64,000 nucleotides of DNA, taken from Agrobacterium tumefaciens. GTDB taxonomy: Bacteria; Pseudomonadota; Alphaproteobacteria; Rhizobiales; Rhizobiaceae. Every line of letters begins with the position of its first letter. Within the stretch, counting starts at the first letter, position 1. The notes under the pieces were generated by a model. It worked only from the letters and a program-made list of their open reading frames with translations, did no database searches and was not told where the DNA came from. The translations under genes were made by a program, and so were the position numbers. The stretch covers positions 1,302,001 to 1,366,000 of the forward strand of contig NZ_CP072308.1 in NCBI RefSeq assembly GCF_017726655.1, written 5' to 3'. This document shows positions 26,216 to 34,988 of this stretch, in pieces.

Positions 26216-27319
26216 TCACTGAACCAGGGCAGCCTGCACCTGTGTAGACTCATCCGCGGCCACCTTGCCATGCAGGAGGTCGTGAATGAACTCCATCTTC
26301 GCCACCACCGGCGGCGTCAGCACGAAGGGATAGAGGTCAGCCTCCCCCATGCTGCGCTGGATGGAGTTGATGGCGACACTCAACGGGATCCAAGCCTTGA
26401 CCAGCTGCGCGGCGCTGCGGGCCTTGTAGGGATCAAAAGTCACCTCAGCGGCCATTTCTTCATGCCCATCAGGATCAATCGCCACCCCAAAGGCGCGCGC
26501 CGTCTCCAGCGTATCGACGATGTGGAGATAATGGGCGAAACATTCGGCGAAATCTTCCCACGGGTGGACCGAAGCATAGGAACTGATGAAATTCTGCTGC
26601 CAGTCCGGGTTGGGGCCGGAATCGTAATTGCGTTGCAAGGCCTCACCGTAATCGGCCCGCTCGTCCCCAAACACGGCACGGCAAGCCTCAAGCCGATTGG
26701 CGTCGCGCACGAGCTTGTTCCAGATGAAGTGGCCGACCTCGTGGCGAAAATGGCCGAGCATGGTGCGGTATGGCTCGTTCATGTTGGCGCGGACCTGCTC
26801 CCGCGTCACGTCGTCCGCCTCGGCGGCGCGTATGGCGATCAGGCCCTCGTCGTGACCGGTCATGGCCGGAATAACGGAGCCATCGGGGGCAACCTCATCC
26901 ACCAGAAAGTCGAAAACCAACCCGCCTGCCGGGTCCGCGTCACGGTTGGGGTGCGGCAGGCCAAGACGCAAAATCGAATAGAACAGGTGTCTTTGCGCCT
27001 GGCTGATGCGCCGCCATTGCTCGATCCCCTGCTCGGTCGCGATATCCGGGACGAGCCGATTGTGGCTGCAGGCGGGGCAGAAAGCGCTCTCACTCTCTGC
27101 CGGCACCGACCAGTTGCAGATGTCGTTCACCTCATTGGCGCAAAACCGGATCTGTTTTTCCGGCGCTGCCACCAACTGCCAGTTTGGTTCCCCCGCCGGC
27201 GCCAGCGCTTCCATGGAAAGGCGCTCCGGCACGAAGGCCAGACGGTGGCCGCAGGCGACGCAGAATCGATTGTCGAAATGAACGGGCTGGCCGCAGGACG
27301 CGCAGGAAAAAAGCTTCAT
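26216..27319 (-). CDS. Zinc-ribbon putative metallopeptidase (DUF2248-type)
   Basis: 367 residues from ATG 27319; the longer frame to 27430 lacks family support. N-terminal zinc ribbon (SCASCGQPVHFDNRFCVACG), a second Cys set (FCANEVNDICNW, FCPACSHN), then the catalytic-looking HFRHEVGHFIWNKLV (HExxH near residue 210) and HPWEDFAECFAHYLH, which could supply the third zinc ligand. The layout fits the family of putative zinc-binding metallopeptidases common in proteobacteria. Cytoplasmic (no signal). Biological substrate unknown. Confidence 0.8.
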   Translation of the reverse strand: MKLFSCASCGQPVHFDNRFCVACGHRLAFVPERLSMEALAPAGEPNWQLVAAPEKQIRFCANEVNDICNWSVPAESESAFCPACSHNRLVPDIATEQGIEQWRRISQAQRHLFYSILRLGLPHPNRDADPAGGLVFDFLVDEVAPDGSVIPAMTGHDEGLIAIRAAEADDVTREQVRANMNEPYRTMLGHFRHEVGHFIWNKLVRDANRLEACRAVFGDERADYGEALQRNYDSGPNPDWQQNFISSYASVHPWEDFAECFAHYLHIVDTLETARAFGVAIDPDGHEEMAAEVTFDPYKARSAAQLVKAWIPLSVAINSIQRSMGEADLYPFVLTPPVVAKMEFIHDLLHGKVAADESTQVQAALVQ

Positions 27320-27409
27320 CGGTGAAATCCCGGAATGGACGGATAAGGCAGACGTAGGGGATGAACGTGCCGATCTGGTGACGGACCACCGCTCCCCGCA
27401 TACGACAAG

Positions 27410-27435
27410 AGCGCATGTGCGGTAACACATGCGCT
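27410..27435 (-). terminator. Hairpin downstream of the CsbD gene
   Basis: Perfect 10-bp stem (AGCGCATGTG, complement CACATGCGCT) with a 6-nt loop, 42 bases past the stop of the CsbD-like gene on the minus strand. No strong T-run follows. Confidence 0.5.
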
Positions 27436-27477
27436 CCGAGCGCCACGTTTTGGGAGGGGCGCTATGCGTCGAAACGT

Positions 27478-27669
27478 TTACATGCGGTCGACGGCGCCCT
27501 TGACGGAATCCTTGGCCTTGCCGACCGACGACTGAACCTTGCCCTTGGTTTCCTGGGCGGCACCCTTGGCGCGAAGCTCGTTATTACCTGTCGCTTCGCC
27601 GACGTTTTTCTTCACCTTGCCAGCAACTTCGTTGGCTTTACCGGCGATCTTGTCAGATGTGCTACCCAT
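27478..27669 (-). CDS. CsbD-like stress protein
   Basis: 63 residues, hydrophilic and Lys/Ala/Gly-rich. The repeated pattern [24 protein letters not shown] ... [26 protein letters not shown] is characteristic of CsbD proteins, which are induced by general stress (sigma-B in Bacillus, general stress sigma in alphaproteobacteria). Predicted disordered/amphipathic helical; molecular function unknown. Strong ribosome site GGGAGTAGTAAC before ATG, single gene with its own terminator. Confidence 0.85.
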   Translation of the reverse strand: MGSTSDKIAGKANEVAGKVKKNVGEATGNNELRAKGAAQETKGKVQSSVGKAKDSVKGAVDRM

Positions 27670-27770
27670 GTTACTACTCCCTAGTTTAGCCGTACTCTCT
27701 GTCCGACTTTCGGCATAGTAACGTCATGGCTGCAATTTTGGTTCCAACTGGAAAGGCCGAATATAAAGCT

Positions 27771-28376
27771 TTAGGCGTGGCCCGCATCCGCCGACAGCAT
27801 GCGGGCGTCGACACCCATGAGCGCCAGAGCGCGCTCGTATTTATTATCCAGCCCACGGTCGAAAATCAGCTCTTCCGAAGCGGGGCAGTTCAGCCAGCCA
27901 TTGTTGGCGATCTCGTTTTCCAGCTGGCCCGGCCCCCAGCCGGCATAGCCCAGCATCATGGTTGCCCTTTGCGGGCCGCGGCCGTTGGAAATGGCGCGGA
28001 CAATATCGAGCGTTGCCGTCAAGGAAATATCATCGCTGACGGGAATACTGGATTCGCTCAAGTAGTCATCGGAATGCAGCACGAAGCCGCGCCCGGACTC
28101 GACCGGCCCGCCACACTGGATCGGAAATTCGCGCGTGCGGTTCGGCAGCATGATGGCATCGTTGCTGTCCACAAGTTTCAGATGCAGAAGGATATCGGTA
28201 AAGGTGATCTGCTGCGGCCGGTTGATGATGAAGCCCATGGCGCCCGCATCCGAATGAGCGCAGATGTAGATCACCGAGCGGGCAAAATTGCCGTCATCCA
28301 GTCCGGGCATCGCGATGAGGAACTGACCATCGAGAAAGCCACGTTCGCGTTTGTCCATCAGGGTTGAAAAGCTCAC
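27771..28376 (-). CDS. YqgE/AlgH family (UPF0301) protein
   Basis: 201 residues from GTG 28376, chosen for GGAGG five bases upstream and because the family starts just before [17 protein letters not shown]. Conserved: [58 protein letters not shown]. AlgH influences alginate regulation in Pseudomonas but the biochemical role of the family is unsettled. It is divergent from the DsbD-domain gene. Confidence 0.88.
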   Translation of the reverse strand: MSFSTLMDKRERGFLDGQFLIAMPGLDDGNFARSVIYICAHSDAGAMGFIINRPQQITFTDILLHLKLVDSNDAIMLPNRTREFPIQCGGPVESGRGFVLHSDDYLSESSIPVSDDISLTATLDIVRAISNGRGPQRATMMLGYAGWGPGQLENEIANNGWLNCPASEELIFDRGLDNKYERALALMGVDARMLSADAGHA

Positions 28377-28537
28377 CGGCGCCTCCAGCAGGCCGAATTC
28401 CGCTGCATGGCGGAAACGGCGTTCGCACTTCGACAAAGGACAGGATGCGGCATCCCGCCCGATCAATCAACCGAAAATGATGAATCCCACGAATTCGTAA
28501 CTGGCCCGCAGGGCCGTGTTGGGTTAGACGGGAGAAC

Positions 28538-29386
28538 ATGAACGTCACATTATTTTCCCGATTTTCGCATCTTCGCCTCGCGGCCGCGCTGGTCGCCTCC
28601 CTCGGCGGCACGCAAGTCGCCAGGGCCGAAATAACCGACTGGGCCAGAAGCGAAGGTGGCCAGATGCGCGTGGCAAGCCTTGCCGCGGACGCCAACGGCG
28701 TCATACGCGGCGTGCTGCAAATCGAACCGAAAGATGGCTGGATCACCTATTGGCGCGAACCGGGTGAAGCCGGCATTCCCCCGAAGATCACGCTTGATCC
28801 GGCAAGCGGCGCAACGCTGACCAGCATGGCCTACCCTGTTCCCAAGCTGATTGAAAATGGTGAACTCACCGATATCGGTTACGACCACGCCGTCAGCCTG
28901 CCTTTTCAGTTGAAAGTCGTCGATCCGGCCGCTGGCGCAAAAATAGATCTCACCGCCTTCATCGGCGTCTGCCAGAATATCTGCATCCCTTTCGAGGCGA
29001 AGTTTTCGATCGATCGAGGCAAGCTTGGCGACGATGACAGTGAGGAACGCCGGCTTCTGGAGGCGGCGCGTGAAACTCTGCCCGAAGCGGCATCCGATGA
29101 TTTCAAGGTCGTCGATTTCCACATTACCCCGGATAAGACCATGCTCGGAGTGCAGTTGCAGCTTCCGGAAAATGCGCCGAAGGGCACCGAAATCTTTATC
29201 GCCGGCCCCTCCGGCTTTGCCTATTACGAGCCGCAAAACCTTGTTCGCGACAAGCGCAAGCTCTCCTTTTACATGAACATAAAGGGGCTTCCGAAGACCT
29301 ATCAGGTGCAGGGCAACAGCTGGCCCATCCTTGTGAAATCCGGCGATCGGGCAATGGAAACCGTGCTGAATTTTCCAAAACCGTAA
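28538..29386 (+). CDS. Periplasmic DsbD N-terminal-domain protein
   Basis: 282 residues. A Sec signal (1-30, ending VARA) is followed by the DsbD alpha domain: EPKDGWITYWREPGEAGIPPKITLD, YPVPKLIENGELTDIGYDH and the redox loop FIGVCQNICIPFEA (C-x3-C) near residue 146. The membrane beta and thioredoxin gamma domains of DsbD are absent, so it needs a separate electron donor such as CcdA or ScsB-like partners. Probably reduces periplasmic thiols. It lies next to a peroxiredoxin gene, but with its own spacing. Confidence 0.82.
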   Translation: MNVTLFSRFSHLRLAAALVASLGGTQVARAEITDWARSEGGQMRVASLAADANGVIRGVLQIEPKDGWITYWREPGEAGIPPKITLDPASGATLTSMAYPVPKLIENGELTDIGYDHAVSLPFQLKVVDPAAGAKIDLTAFIGVCQNICIPFEAKFSIDRGKLGDDDSEERRLLEAARETLPEAASDDFKVVDFHITPDKTMLGVQLQLPENAPKGTEIFIAGPSGFAYYEPQNLVRDKRKLSFYMNIKGLPKTYQVQGNSWPILVKSGDRAMETVLNFPKP

Positions 29387-29485
29387 GGGGCGTTCAAGCG
29401 GTGGAATTTGCCTTGAAAACCGCATGACAGGCTTCATTTCCTTGCTTTATAGTTGCGCGAACCGAACCGCCACAGGAGCACGGAC

Positions 29486-29971
29486 ATGACCATCAAGATC
29501 GGCGACAAACTGCCTTCCGCCACCTTCAAGGAAAAGACGGCCGACGGCCCGGTTGACACCACGACGGACGAACTTTTCGGCGGCAAGAGAGTGGTCCTGT
29601 TCGCCGTGCCCGGCGCTTTCACGCCCACCTGCTCGCTGAACCACCTGCCGGGTTACCTCGAAAACCGCGACGCCATTCTTTCAAAGGGCGTGGACGATAT
29701 CGCCGTCGTCTCGGTCAATGACTGGCATGTGATGGGCGCCTGGGCGCAATCATCGGGCGGCCAGGGCAAAATCCACTTCCTTGCCGACTGGGACGCTTCC
29801 TTCACCAAGGCGCTCGGCCTCGATGCCGATCTTTCCGGCGGCGGTCTCGGCGTTCGCTCCAAGCGTTATTCGATGCTGGTGGAAGACGGCGTGGTAAAGT
29901 CGCTGAACGTCGAAGAAAACCCCGGCCAGGCGACCGTCTCGGCCGCCGCGGCGATGATCGAGCAGCTTTAA
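29486..29971 (+). CDS. Peroxiredoxin, Prx5 type (1-Cys)
   Basis: 161 residues from ATG 29486 (GGAG ahead; an in-frame ATG at 29453 is rejected). Peroxidatic Cys49 in FAVPGAFTPTCSLNHLPGY, preceded by the usual threonines; Arg in GVRSKRYSMLVEDG. No second cysteine exists in the protein, so the sulfenic acid must be reduced by an outside thiol (glutathione/glutaredoxin), as for Prx5-like enzymes. Reduces H2O2 and alkyl hydroperoxides. Terminator follows. Confidence 0.92.
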   Translation: MTIKIGDKLPSATFKEKTADGPVDTTTDELFGGKRVVLFAVPGAFTPTCSLNHLPGYLENRDAILSKGVDDIAVVSVNDWHVMGAWAQSSGGQGKIHFLADWDASFTKALGLDADLSGGGLGVRSKRYSMLVEDGVVKSLNVEENPGQATVSAAAAMIEQL

Positions 29972-30016
29972 GAAGCTTATTCTTAAGTACACAACTTCAT
30001 ACACCAAACATTAAGT

Positions 30017-30045
30017 AGGCCCGCGAAGTTACCCTTCGCGGGCCT
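30017..30045 (+). terminator. Terminator of the peroxiredoxin gene
   Basis: Perfect 12-bp stem (AGGCCCGCGAAG and complement) with a 5-nt loop, 45 bases past the stop. The tail is not T-rich (TGACG). Confidence 0.65.
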
Positions 30046-30300
30046 TGACGAATCACGATTAATTCAAACAAATTACTCGAGAGCTAAGTCGTTATTTAAT
30101 AACATATATACTAAATATACTACATAAGAAATAATAAAATTTATCTTACTTAGAAAATATTAAAACAGATATTCGACAGTTAATTCTTAAATTCATTCAT
30201 TTATTCGCAAATGGGCATGATGCGCCATCCACAGATATTTCTACCCTTAGTCCGTTGAACCCTGTCTAGGTTCGTCACAGGGTACGACACCGGAGAATAG
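30046..30300 (+). promoter_or_regulatory. AT-rich leader of the autotransporter gene
   Basis: The part 30055-30210 is extremely AT-rich compared with the rest of the window (runs such as TTATTTAATAACATATATAC). Next to the gene is a 7-bp inverted repeat ACCCTGT/ACAGGGT (30259-30265, 30277-30283), just before the ribosome site GGAG at 30292; it may be an operator or leader hairpin. No coding frame is seen here. Confidence 0.5.
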
Positions 30301-33039
30301 GTGGGTATGCGCGGCAACACATCAGCAATCTTTCAGCCTCACTCGATTTCCGTTTCACACAAAAACTTGGTTGGACCTTTTGCACTGAACGCCCCCGTGC
30401 CGCGCCGCCCTGCGTTTCCGTCGTCGCGCCTGATGACGGGCTGGCTATCACCGAAACCTCTGACATTTTTTTTCACCGTTCCAATGTTGCTCGGACTGAA
30501 CTGCGCCGCCACGGCAGGTGACATTCCAGGCTCGCCTTACGTTCGCTGGCTAGAAGGAGCAGACAGTAATTTCGTCAAAGGCATCAGCGGAGACGGGTCT
30601 GTCGCGGTCGGATATTCGAGTTTCAGCAGTGGCCCGCGACCTTTTCGCTGGGAAGCGGCGACAGGAAAGCTGCGCTATATTGATGGCGGGATTGAAAAAA
30701 ATGGTGGGCGCGCGGAGAAGGCAAATCTGGACGGCTCCGTGATCGTGGGCACCTCCAACAGCGACCAGGCCTTCCGCTGGACCACGAAGACCGGAATGCG
30801 GACACTTGGCACGCTAACGGGGACCGACAAATCCTCCGCCATGGCCGTAAGTGCCGATGGGTCGATCATCGTTGGTGTATCCACAAATGCCGAAGTGCAG
30901 CGAGCGTTTCGCTGGTCAGCAGCGACTGGTGTGATGACAGCGATTGACATGCCCGACGATGTAACCTCTTCCCTTGCCAATGACGTCAGCCTCGATGGAA
31001 AAGTTGTTGTCGGGGAATACTTTACCAGCACAACCATGCACGCCTTTCGTTGGACGGCAACGGATGGCGCCATCGACATTGGGAAACTTCCCGGGTCGTC
31101 CGAAGCGCGTGCGTTGGCGACCAACAAGGACGGGACGATTATTGCAGGAGCCTCCATGTTCACGAAGCTGGTTACGTTCGAGCTGGACGACAGAATCGGC
31201 GTGTTCGAAGAATTCGATCCCGAAATTACTTACAAACGCAAACCTATCGAGCCCTCCGCCCCACTGTTCACTAAAGAATGGCACGGCTTCAGATGGAACG
31301 CTGCGACGGGATTTCTGCAACCGCTTGAGGAAACTCCGAGCGGAACTGGCTCCCTCCCCTATGCCGTGAGCGCAGACGGTTCGGTCATTGTCGGGAACTG
31401 GGAAGCCGCCATCGGTCAGCGTGGCTTCCGCTGGACGGAGACGACGGGCATGGTTTCCGTCGAGCAATGGCTGCGCAGCAACGGCGTCACCGTTCTTGCC
31501 GATTTCACCCTTACCGCCACGGGCGTCAGTGCCGATGGCAATATCATTGTAGGCCAGACGAAAAACAACACTCCCTATATTGCCCGCATCGTGCTTGCGG
31601 ATACCGGGACATCCGGCCCAAGCACCACTTTGGACGACGTGGATGCGTCGGCATCCGGAGTTACGGGTAACGGCGGCAGGCAGCCACGAGGAATCGACCT
31701 TACCAACGGATCAGGCACCTCAACTCCTACTCCTACATCCTCGGGTAGTTCTGCTTCGTCAACTTCATCGTCTACGTCATCTAACTCCTCAACGTCTGCC
31801 TCGCCCTCGGGCTCCTCCAGTGCTTCGACATCTCCCGCCACTACGACATCTTCGCCAGCGCCAGCGGCTGGTGCATCTCCTGTGGCTTCCGCCCCGGCAC
31901 CCTCTTCGGCAGCGCCAGCGGCTGGTGCATCTTATGCGGCTTCTGCCCCGCCACCCGCTTCGGCGCCGCCAGCGCCTGGTGAATCTCATGTGGCATCTGG
32001 CCCGCCACCCGCTTCCGCGGTGCCAGCGGCTGGTGCATCTCATGCGGCTTTTGCCCCCCCAGTCGCCTCGACCGTCACGACTGGCCAATCCGTCCTTCCC
32101 GCGCGGTCCGGCATCATCGACCTCCATCAATATGCCAGCACGTTAACGGCGAGGCCGAATGCGGGTATCGGACTTGCCATCGCCAATACCGTCATGGACG
32201 GCGCCCACGGCGCGCCGATGCGGAGCCTGCTGGAGCCGGGTCGGCAATCTTTTTCCATCGTCAGCGATATCGGCGACAATGACGGCCGCGGCGCGGCTGG
32301 TGGCTTCGGCATTGCCGATATCGGCTATGGCATAGGGCTCGAAGGTGGCGCGACGGCGCGTATCTCCTTCGGCGGCCTTTACCACCATCGCGATATCGAT
32401 ACCGGAGGCGACTTCACAGAAAAGGGCTTCTACATCGCTTCGGAAATCAGCCTTCCGGTCGCTGGCGCTCTCCATGCCACCATCGGTGGATATTACGCAC
32501 CCGGCAGGATGTCGATCGAGCGTGGTTACCTCAATGGCGGTGCGATGAATTATTCGCGAGGCGAAACCGATCTCGATGTCTGGGCGGCGAAACTGCGCTT
32601 CGACTGGCTGGACACATTCTCAATCGGCGAATGGAACCTGACGCCCTATGCGGGGGTGACTTATGCCAAAGCCAAGATGGGCGCTTATTCGGAGACAGGT
32701 GGCGCGTTCCCAGCGCATTTTGACGCAAGCGGCGAGCAGTCCACCATCATTCGCGCCGGTCTCGATGGGGTGACCGACCTCAGCGACTCAATCCGCATCC
32801 TGGCACGAGCCGAGGCGGTCTATCGGCTCGAAAAAAAGACGGCAACGACCACGGGCGTCATTGACGGGCTCATGGGGTTTTCCTTCGCCGGACAAGACAT
32901 CGACCACTTCTGGCTGCGCGGCGGCCTTGGCGCGGAATTCGATGTAGCGGGCGGCACGGCGTCGCTGAACCTCAACGTCACCAGCGAGGGCGGCGATCCC
33001 GACCTATGGGTTCGCACCGGCTGGAAAATCGCTTTCTGA
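30301..33039 (+). CDS. HAF-repeat autotransporter (type V secretion)
   Basis: 912 residues from GTG 30301 (ATG 30307 also possible). An extended signal region (about 73 residues, hydrophobic part FFFTVPMLLGLNCAATAG) is common in autotransporters. The passenger (75-440) has HAF-type repeats: GISGDGSVAVGYS, ANLDGSVIVGTS, AVSADGSIIVGVS, VSLDGKVVVGEY, AVSADGSVIVGNW, GVSADGNIIVGQT, each followed by an AFRW/GFRW strand. Then comes a Ser/Thr/Pro/Ala linker with four 18-residue repeats (520-592), and a C-terminal beta-barrel (about 640-912) ending in the required aromatic residue (WKIAF). The beta-propeller-like passenger should be displayed on the cell surface, possibly as an adhesin. AT-rich leader suggests silencer control. 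Confidence 0.85.
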   Translation: MGMRGNTSAIFQPHSISVSHKNLVGPFALNAPVPRRPAFPSSRLMTGWLSPKPLTFFFTVPMLLGLNCAATAGDIPGSPYVRWLEGADSNFVKGISGDGSVAVGYSSFSSGPRPFRWEAATGKLRYIDGGIEKNGGRAEKANLDGSVIVGTSNSDQAFRWTTKTGMRTLGTLTGTDKSSAMAVSADGSIIVGVSTNAEVQRAFRWSAATGVMTAIDMPDDVTSSLANDVSLDGKVVVGEYFTSTTMHAFRWTATDGAIDIGKLPGSSEARALATNKDGTIIAGASMFTKLVTFELDDRIGVFEEFDPEITYKRKPIEPSAPLFTKEWHGFRWNAATGFLQPLEETPSGTGSLPYAVSADGSVIVGNWEAAIGQRGFRWTETTGMVSVEQWLRSNGVTVLADFTLTATGVSADGNIIVGQTKNNTPYIARIVLADTGTSGPSTTLDDVDASASGVTGNGGRQPRGIDLTNGSGTSTPTPTSSGSSASSTSSSTSSNSSTSASPSGSSSASTSPATTTSSPAPAAGASPVASAPAPSSAAPAAGASYAASAPPPASAPPAPGESHVASGPPPASAVPAAGASHAAFAPPVASTVTTGQSVLPARSGIIDLHQYASTLTARPNAGIGLAIANTVMDGAHGAPMRSLLEPGRQSFSIVSDIGDNDGRGAAGGFGIADIGYGIGLEGGATARISFGGLYHHRDIDTGGDFTEKGFYIASEISLPVAGALHATIGGYYAPGRMSIERGYLNGGAMNYSRGETDLDVWAAKLRFDWLDTFSIGEWNLTPYAGVTYAKAKMGAYSETGGAFPAHFDASGEQSTIIRAGLDGVTDLSDSIRILARAEAVYRLEKKTATTTGVIDGLMGFSFAGQDIDHFWLRGGLGAEFDVAGGTASLNLNVTSEGGDPDLWVRTGWKIAF
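31861..32076 (+). repeat. Four 54-bp tandem repeats in the autotransporter linker
   Basis: Copies begin at 31861, 31915, 31969 and 32023, each starting CCAGCG(G/C)CTGGTG and encoding 18 residues of the type PAAGASxxASAPPPASAx. They are in frame, so copy-number change would alter linker length without a frameshift. Confidence 0.8.
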
Positions 33040-33053
33040 GCGGCTGCTTGCGT

Positions 33054-33362
33054 CTAGACATTCATGTCGAACACCAGAAGCCCGGCAAGGCCACCATCGG
33101 TCAGCGACACCAAACGTTCACCCACTTCGACATGCTGGGGATGGGCGAGATAGTCGTCGCGGGCTTCCGGGCTTTCGAGTGTCACGATGAAACCATCGAC
33201 AAAGCCGCCATTCAGCCCTTCGGGTGAGACATTCTGACCGTATTTCACATCGATAATGCCGGGTATGACGTCTTTGAGGGCGGCGATCGCCTCGAAAATC
33301 GCATGTTTTTCAGAAGCGGCCGTGGCGGCCTTGAAGCGTAGAAAGACACAATGCAGGATCAT
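33054..33362 (-). CDS. Dabb (stress-responsive alpha/beta barrel) protein
   Basis: 102 residues from ATG 33362 (GGAGAGGAATCCGG upstream; the frame continues to 33395 without family support). Dabb pattern: ILHCVFLRFKAATAASEKHAIFEAIAALKDVIPGIIDVKYGQNVSPEGLNGGFVDGFIVTLESPEARDDYLAHPQHVEVGERL. Dimeric ferredoxin-like fold; members are stress-induced or act as small-molecule enzymes. It is convergent with the autotransporter gene (15 bp apart). Function unknown. Confidence 0.8.
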   Translation of the reverse strand: MILHCVFLRFKAATAASEKHAIFEAIAALKDVIPGIIDVKYGQNVSPEGLNGGFVDGFIVTLESPEARDDYLAHPQHVEVGERLVSLTDGGLAGLLVFDMNV

Positions 33363-33501
33363 CCGGATTCCTCTCCTCCGTTGGGCACCACGCAAGTACC
33401 CTTGTCGACAAGATAGGTCGGGTTTCGCTTTTCACAACCCCTGGAATGGCGGCCGGATTAAGCGGCTCCATTTTCCGCGGTACAGAGAAGGCAGATTTCC
33501 G

Positions 33502-33942
33502 TTATCGCCGTTTAAAGGGCTCCATGCCCTTGCGCGCCAATTCGTCGGCGCGCTCGTTTTCAGGATGACCGGCATGGCCCTTCACCCAATGCAGCGTAAC
33601 CTTATGGCGCTGCTGTGCGGCCTCCAGCGCCTGCCAAAGCTCGACATTCTTGACCGGCTTGTTGTCGGCGGTTTTCCAGCCCTTCTTTTTCCAGCCGAAT
33701 ATCCACTTGGTGATGCCGTCCTTCACATAGGCGCTATCCGTGTAAAGATCGACCTCGCAGGGGCTTTTCAGCGCATTCAGCGCTGAAATCGCGGCGAGCA
33801 ATTCCATGCGGTTGTTGGTGGTTTCGGCTTCGCCGCCGGAGAGTTCCTTTTCGACCTCACCGTAACGCAACACCGCGCCCCAGCCGCCCGGGCCGGGGTT
33901 GCCCGAGCAGGCACCATCGGTGAAGATATCGACGTGCTTCAT
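33502..33942 (-). CDS. rnhA: Ribonuclease HI
   Basis: 146 residues. Degrades the RNA strand of RNA-DNA hybrids. DEDD residues visible: D8 in [18 protein letters not shown]46 in [10 protein letters not shown]68 in LYTDSAYV, and the Asp of [11 protein letters not shown] near residue 132. The handle region [15 protein letters not shown] is present. Its ATG overlaps the thrB stop (ATGA), placing it last in the ispH-thrB-rnhA group. Confidence 0.96.
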   Translation of the reverse strand: MKHVDIFTDGACSGNPGPGGWGAVLRYGEVEKELSGGEAETTNNRMELLAAISALNALKSPCEVDLYTDSAYVKDGITKWIFGWKKKGWKTADNKPVKNVELWQALEAAQQRHKVTLHWVKGHAGHPENERADELARKGMEPFKRR

Positions 33943-34907
33943 TCGCCTGCCAGCCCGTATTCGGCGACAGTGGCGATGGAACGATGGAACCGCAACTTGC
34001 GCAGATATTCCAGCGGGTCTTTCTTCACCACCAGCGCGCCTTCCGGCGTCGTCAGCCAGTCATAAAGGCGCGTCAGGAAGAAACGCAGCGCCGAACCGCG
34101 CGCCAGAAGCGGCAGCGCTTCGAGCTCCGCTTCGCCGAGCGGCCGTACCGACTGATAACCTTCCAGCAACGCCTTGCCCTTGGTGACGTTGTAAGCGCCG
34201 TCCTTTTCGAAGCACCAGGCGTTGAGGCAGATCGACACGTCATAAGCGAGCAGATCGTTGCAGGCGAAATAAAAATCGATCAGCCCGGAGAGTTCGTCGC
34301 CAAGAAAAAAGACATTGTCCTGAAACAGATCCGCATGGATCACGCCAGCCGGCAAATCCTTCGGCCAATGGGCCGCGAGATAATCGATTTCGGGGCGAAT
34401 TTCGTCTTTCAGGCCCTTTTCCACCTCGTCGGCGCGGGCCTCCGCCTTGTCCCACAGCATCTTCCAGCCTTCGACGGACAGCGCATTCGGGCGCTTGATC
34501 TCAAAACCCTCACCGGCAAGATGCATGGCGGCCAGCGCCTTGCCGACTTCGCGGCAGTGTTTCGCTTCCGGTTTTCTCAGCCACATGCCTTCGAGGAAGG
34601 AAATAAGCGCGGCGGGGCGGCCCGACAACTCTCCCAGCAACGCGCCATCCTTGCGCGGCAGCGGCAAGGGGCAGGACAAGCCCTTGGCGGCCAGATGCTG
34701 CATGAGGCCGAGGAAGAAGGGCAGGTCATTTTTCTCCACCCGCTTTTCATAAAGGGTCAAGATCAGCGGATCCCTGGTGGTGTGCAGCAGAAAATTGGAG
34801 TTTTCTACACCCTCCGCAATACCCTTATACGAGGTGAGGTTGCCGACGTCATATTGCGTGAGGAAACTCCTCAGATCATCTTCGGTGATGTCAGTATAAA
34901 CTGCCAA
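33939..34907 (-). CDS. thrB: Homoserine kinase (type II, APH-fold)
   Basis: 322 residues. Phosphorylates homoserine for threonine synthesis. It belongs to the kinase/APH-fold type of ThrB found in rhizobia and pseudomonads, not the GHMP type: N-terminal [22 protein letters not shown], catalytic [14 protein letters not shown] (HxDxxxxN) and metal-binding GLIDFYFAC. It sits between ispH (81 bp) and rnhA (4-bp overlap). Substrate product feeds the ThrC encoded at 19.7 kb. Confidence 0.93.
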   Translation of the reverse strand: MAVYTDITEDDLRSFLTQYDVGNLTSYKGIAEGVENSNFLLHTTRDPLILTLYEKRVEKNDLPFFLGLMQHLAAKGLSCPLPLPRKDGALLGELSGRPAALISFLEGMWLRKPEAKHCREVGKALAAMHLAGEGFEIKRPNALSVEGWKMLWDKAEARADEVEKGLKDEIRPEIDYLAAHWPKDLPAGVIHADLFQDNVFFLGDELSGLIDFYFACNDLLAYDVSICLNAWCFEKDGAYNVTKGKALLEGYQSVRPLGEAELEALPLLARGSALRFFLTRLYDWLTTPEGALVVKKDPLEYLRKLRFHRSIATVAEYGLAGE

Positions 34908-34988
34908 TTTAAAATCTCGTCATGAAGGATGGATCGGAAATTTCGGGCGTGACGCGGGCGGACAGGACCACGTTGAGCGCCGCAGCGC

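Noticed and set aside
31575..32130. Minus-strand frames across the autotransporter linker
   Set aside because: They are the reverse complement of the Pro/Ala/Ser repeat and give low-complexity Arg/Glu-rich sequence.
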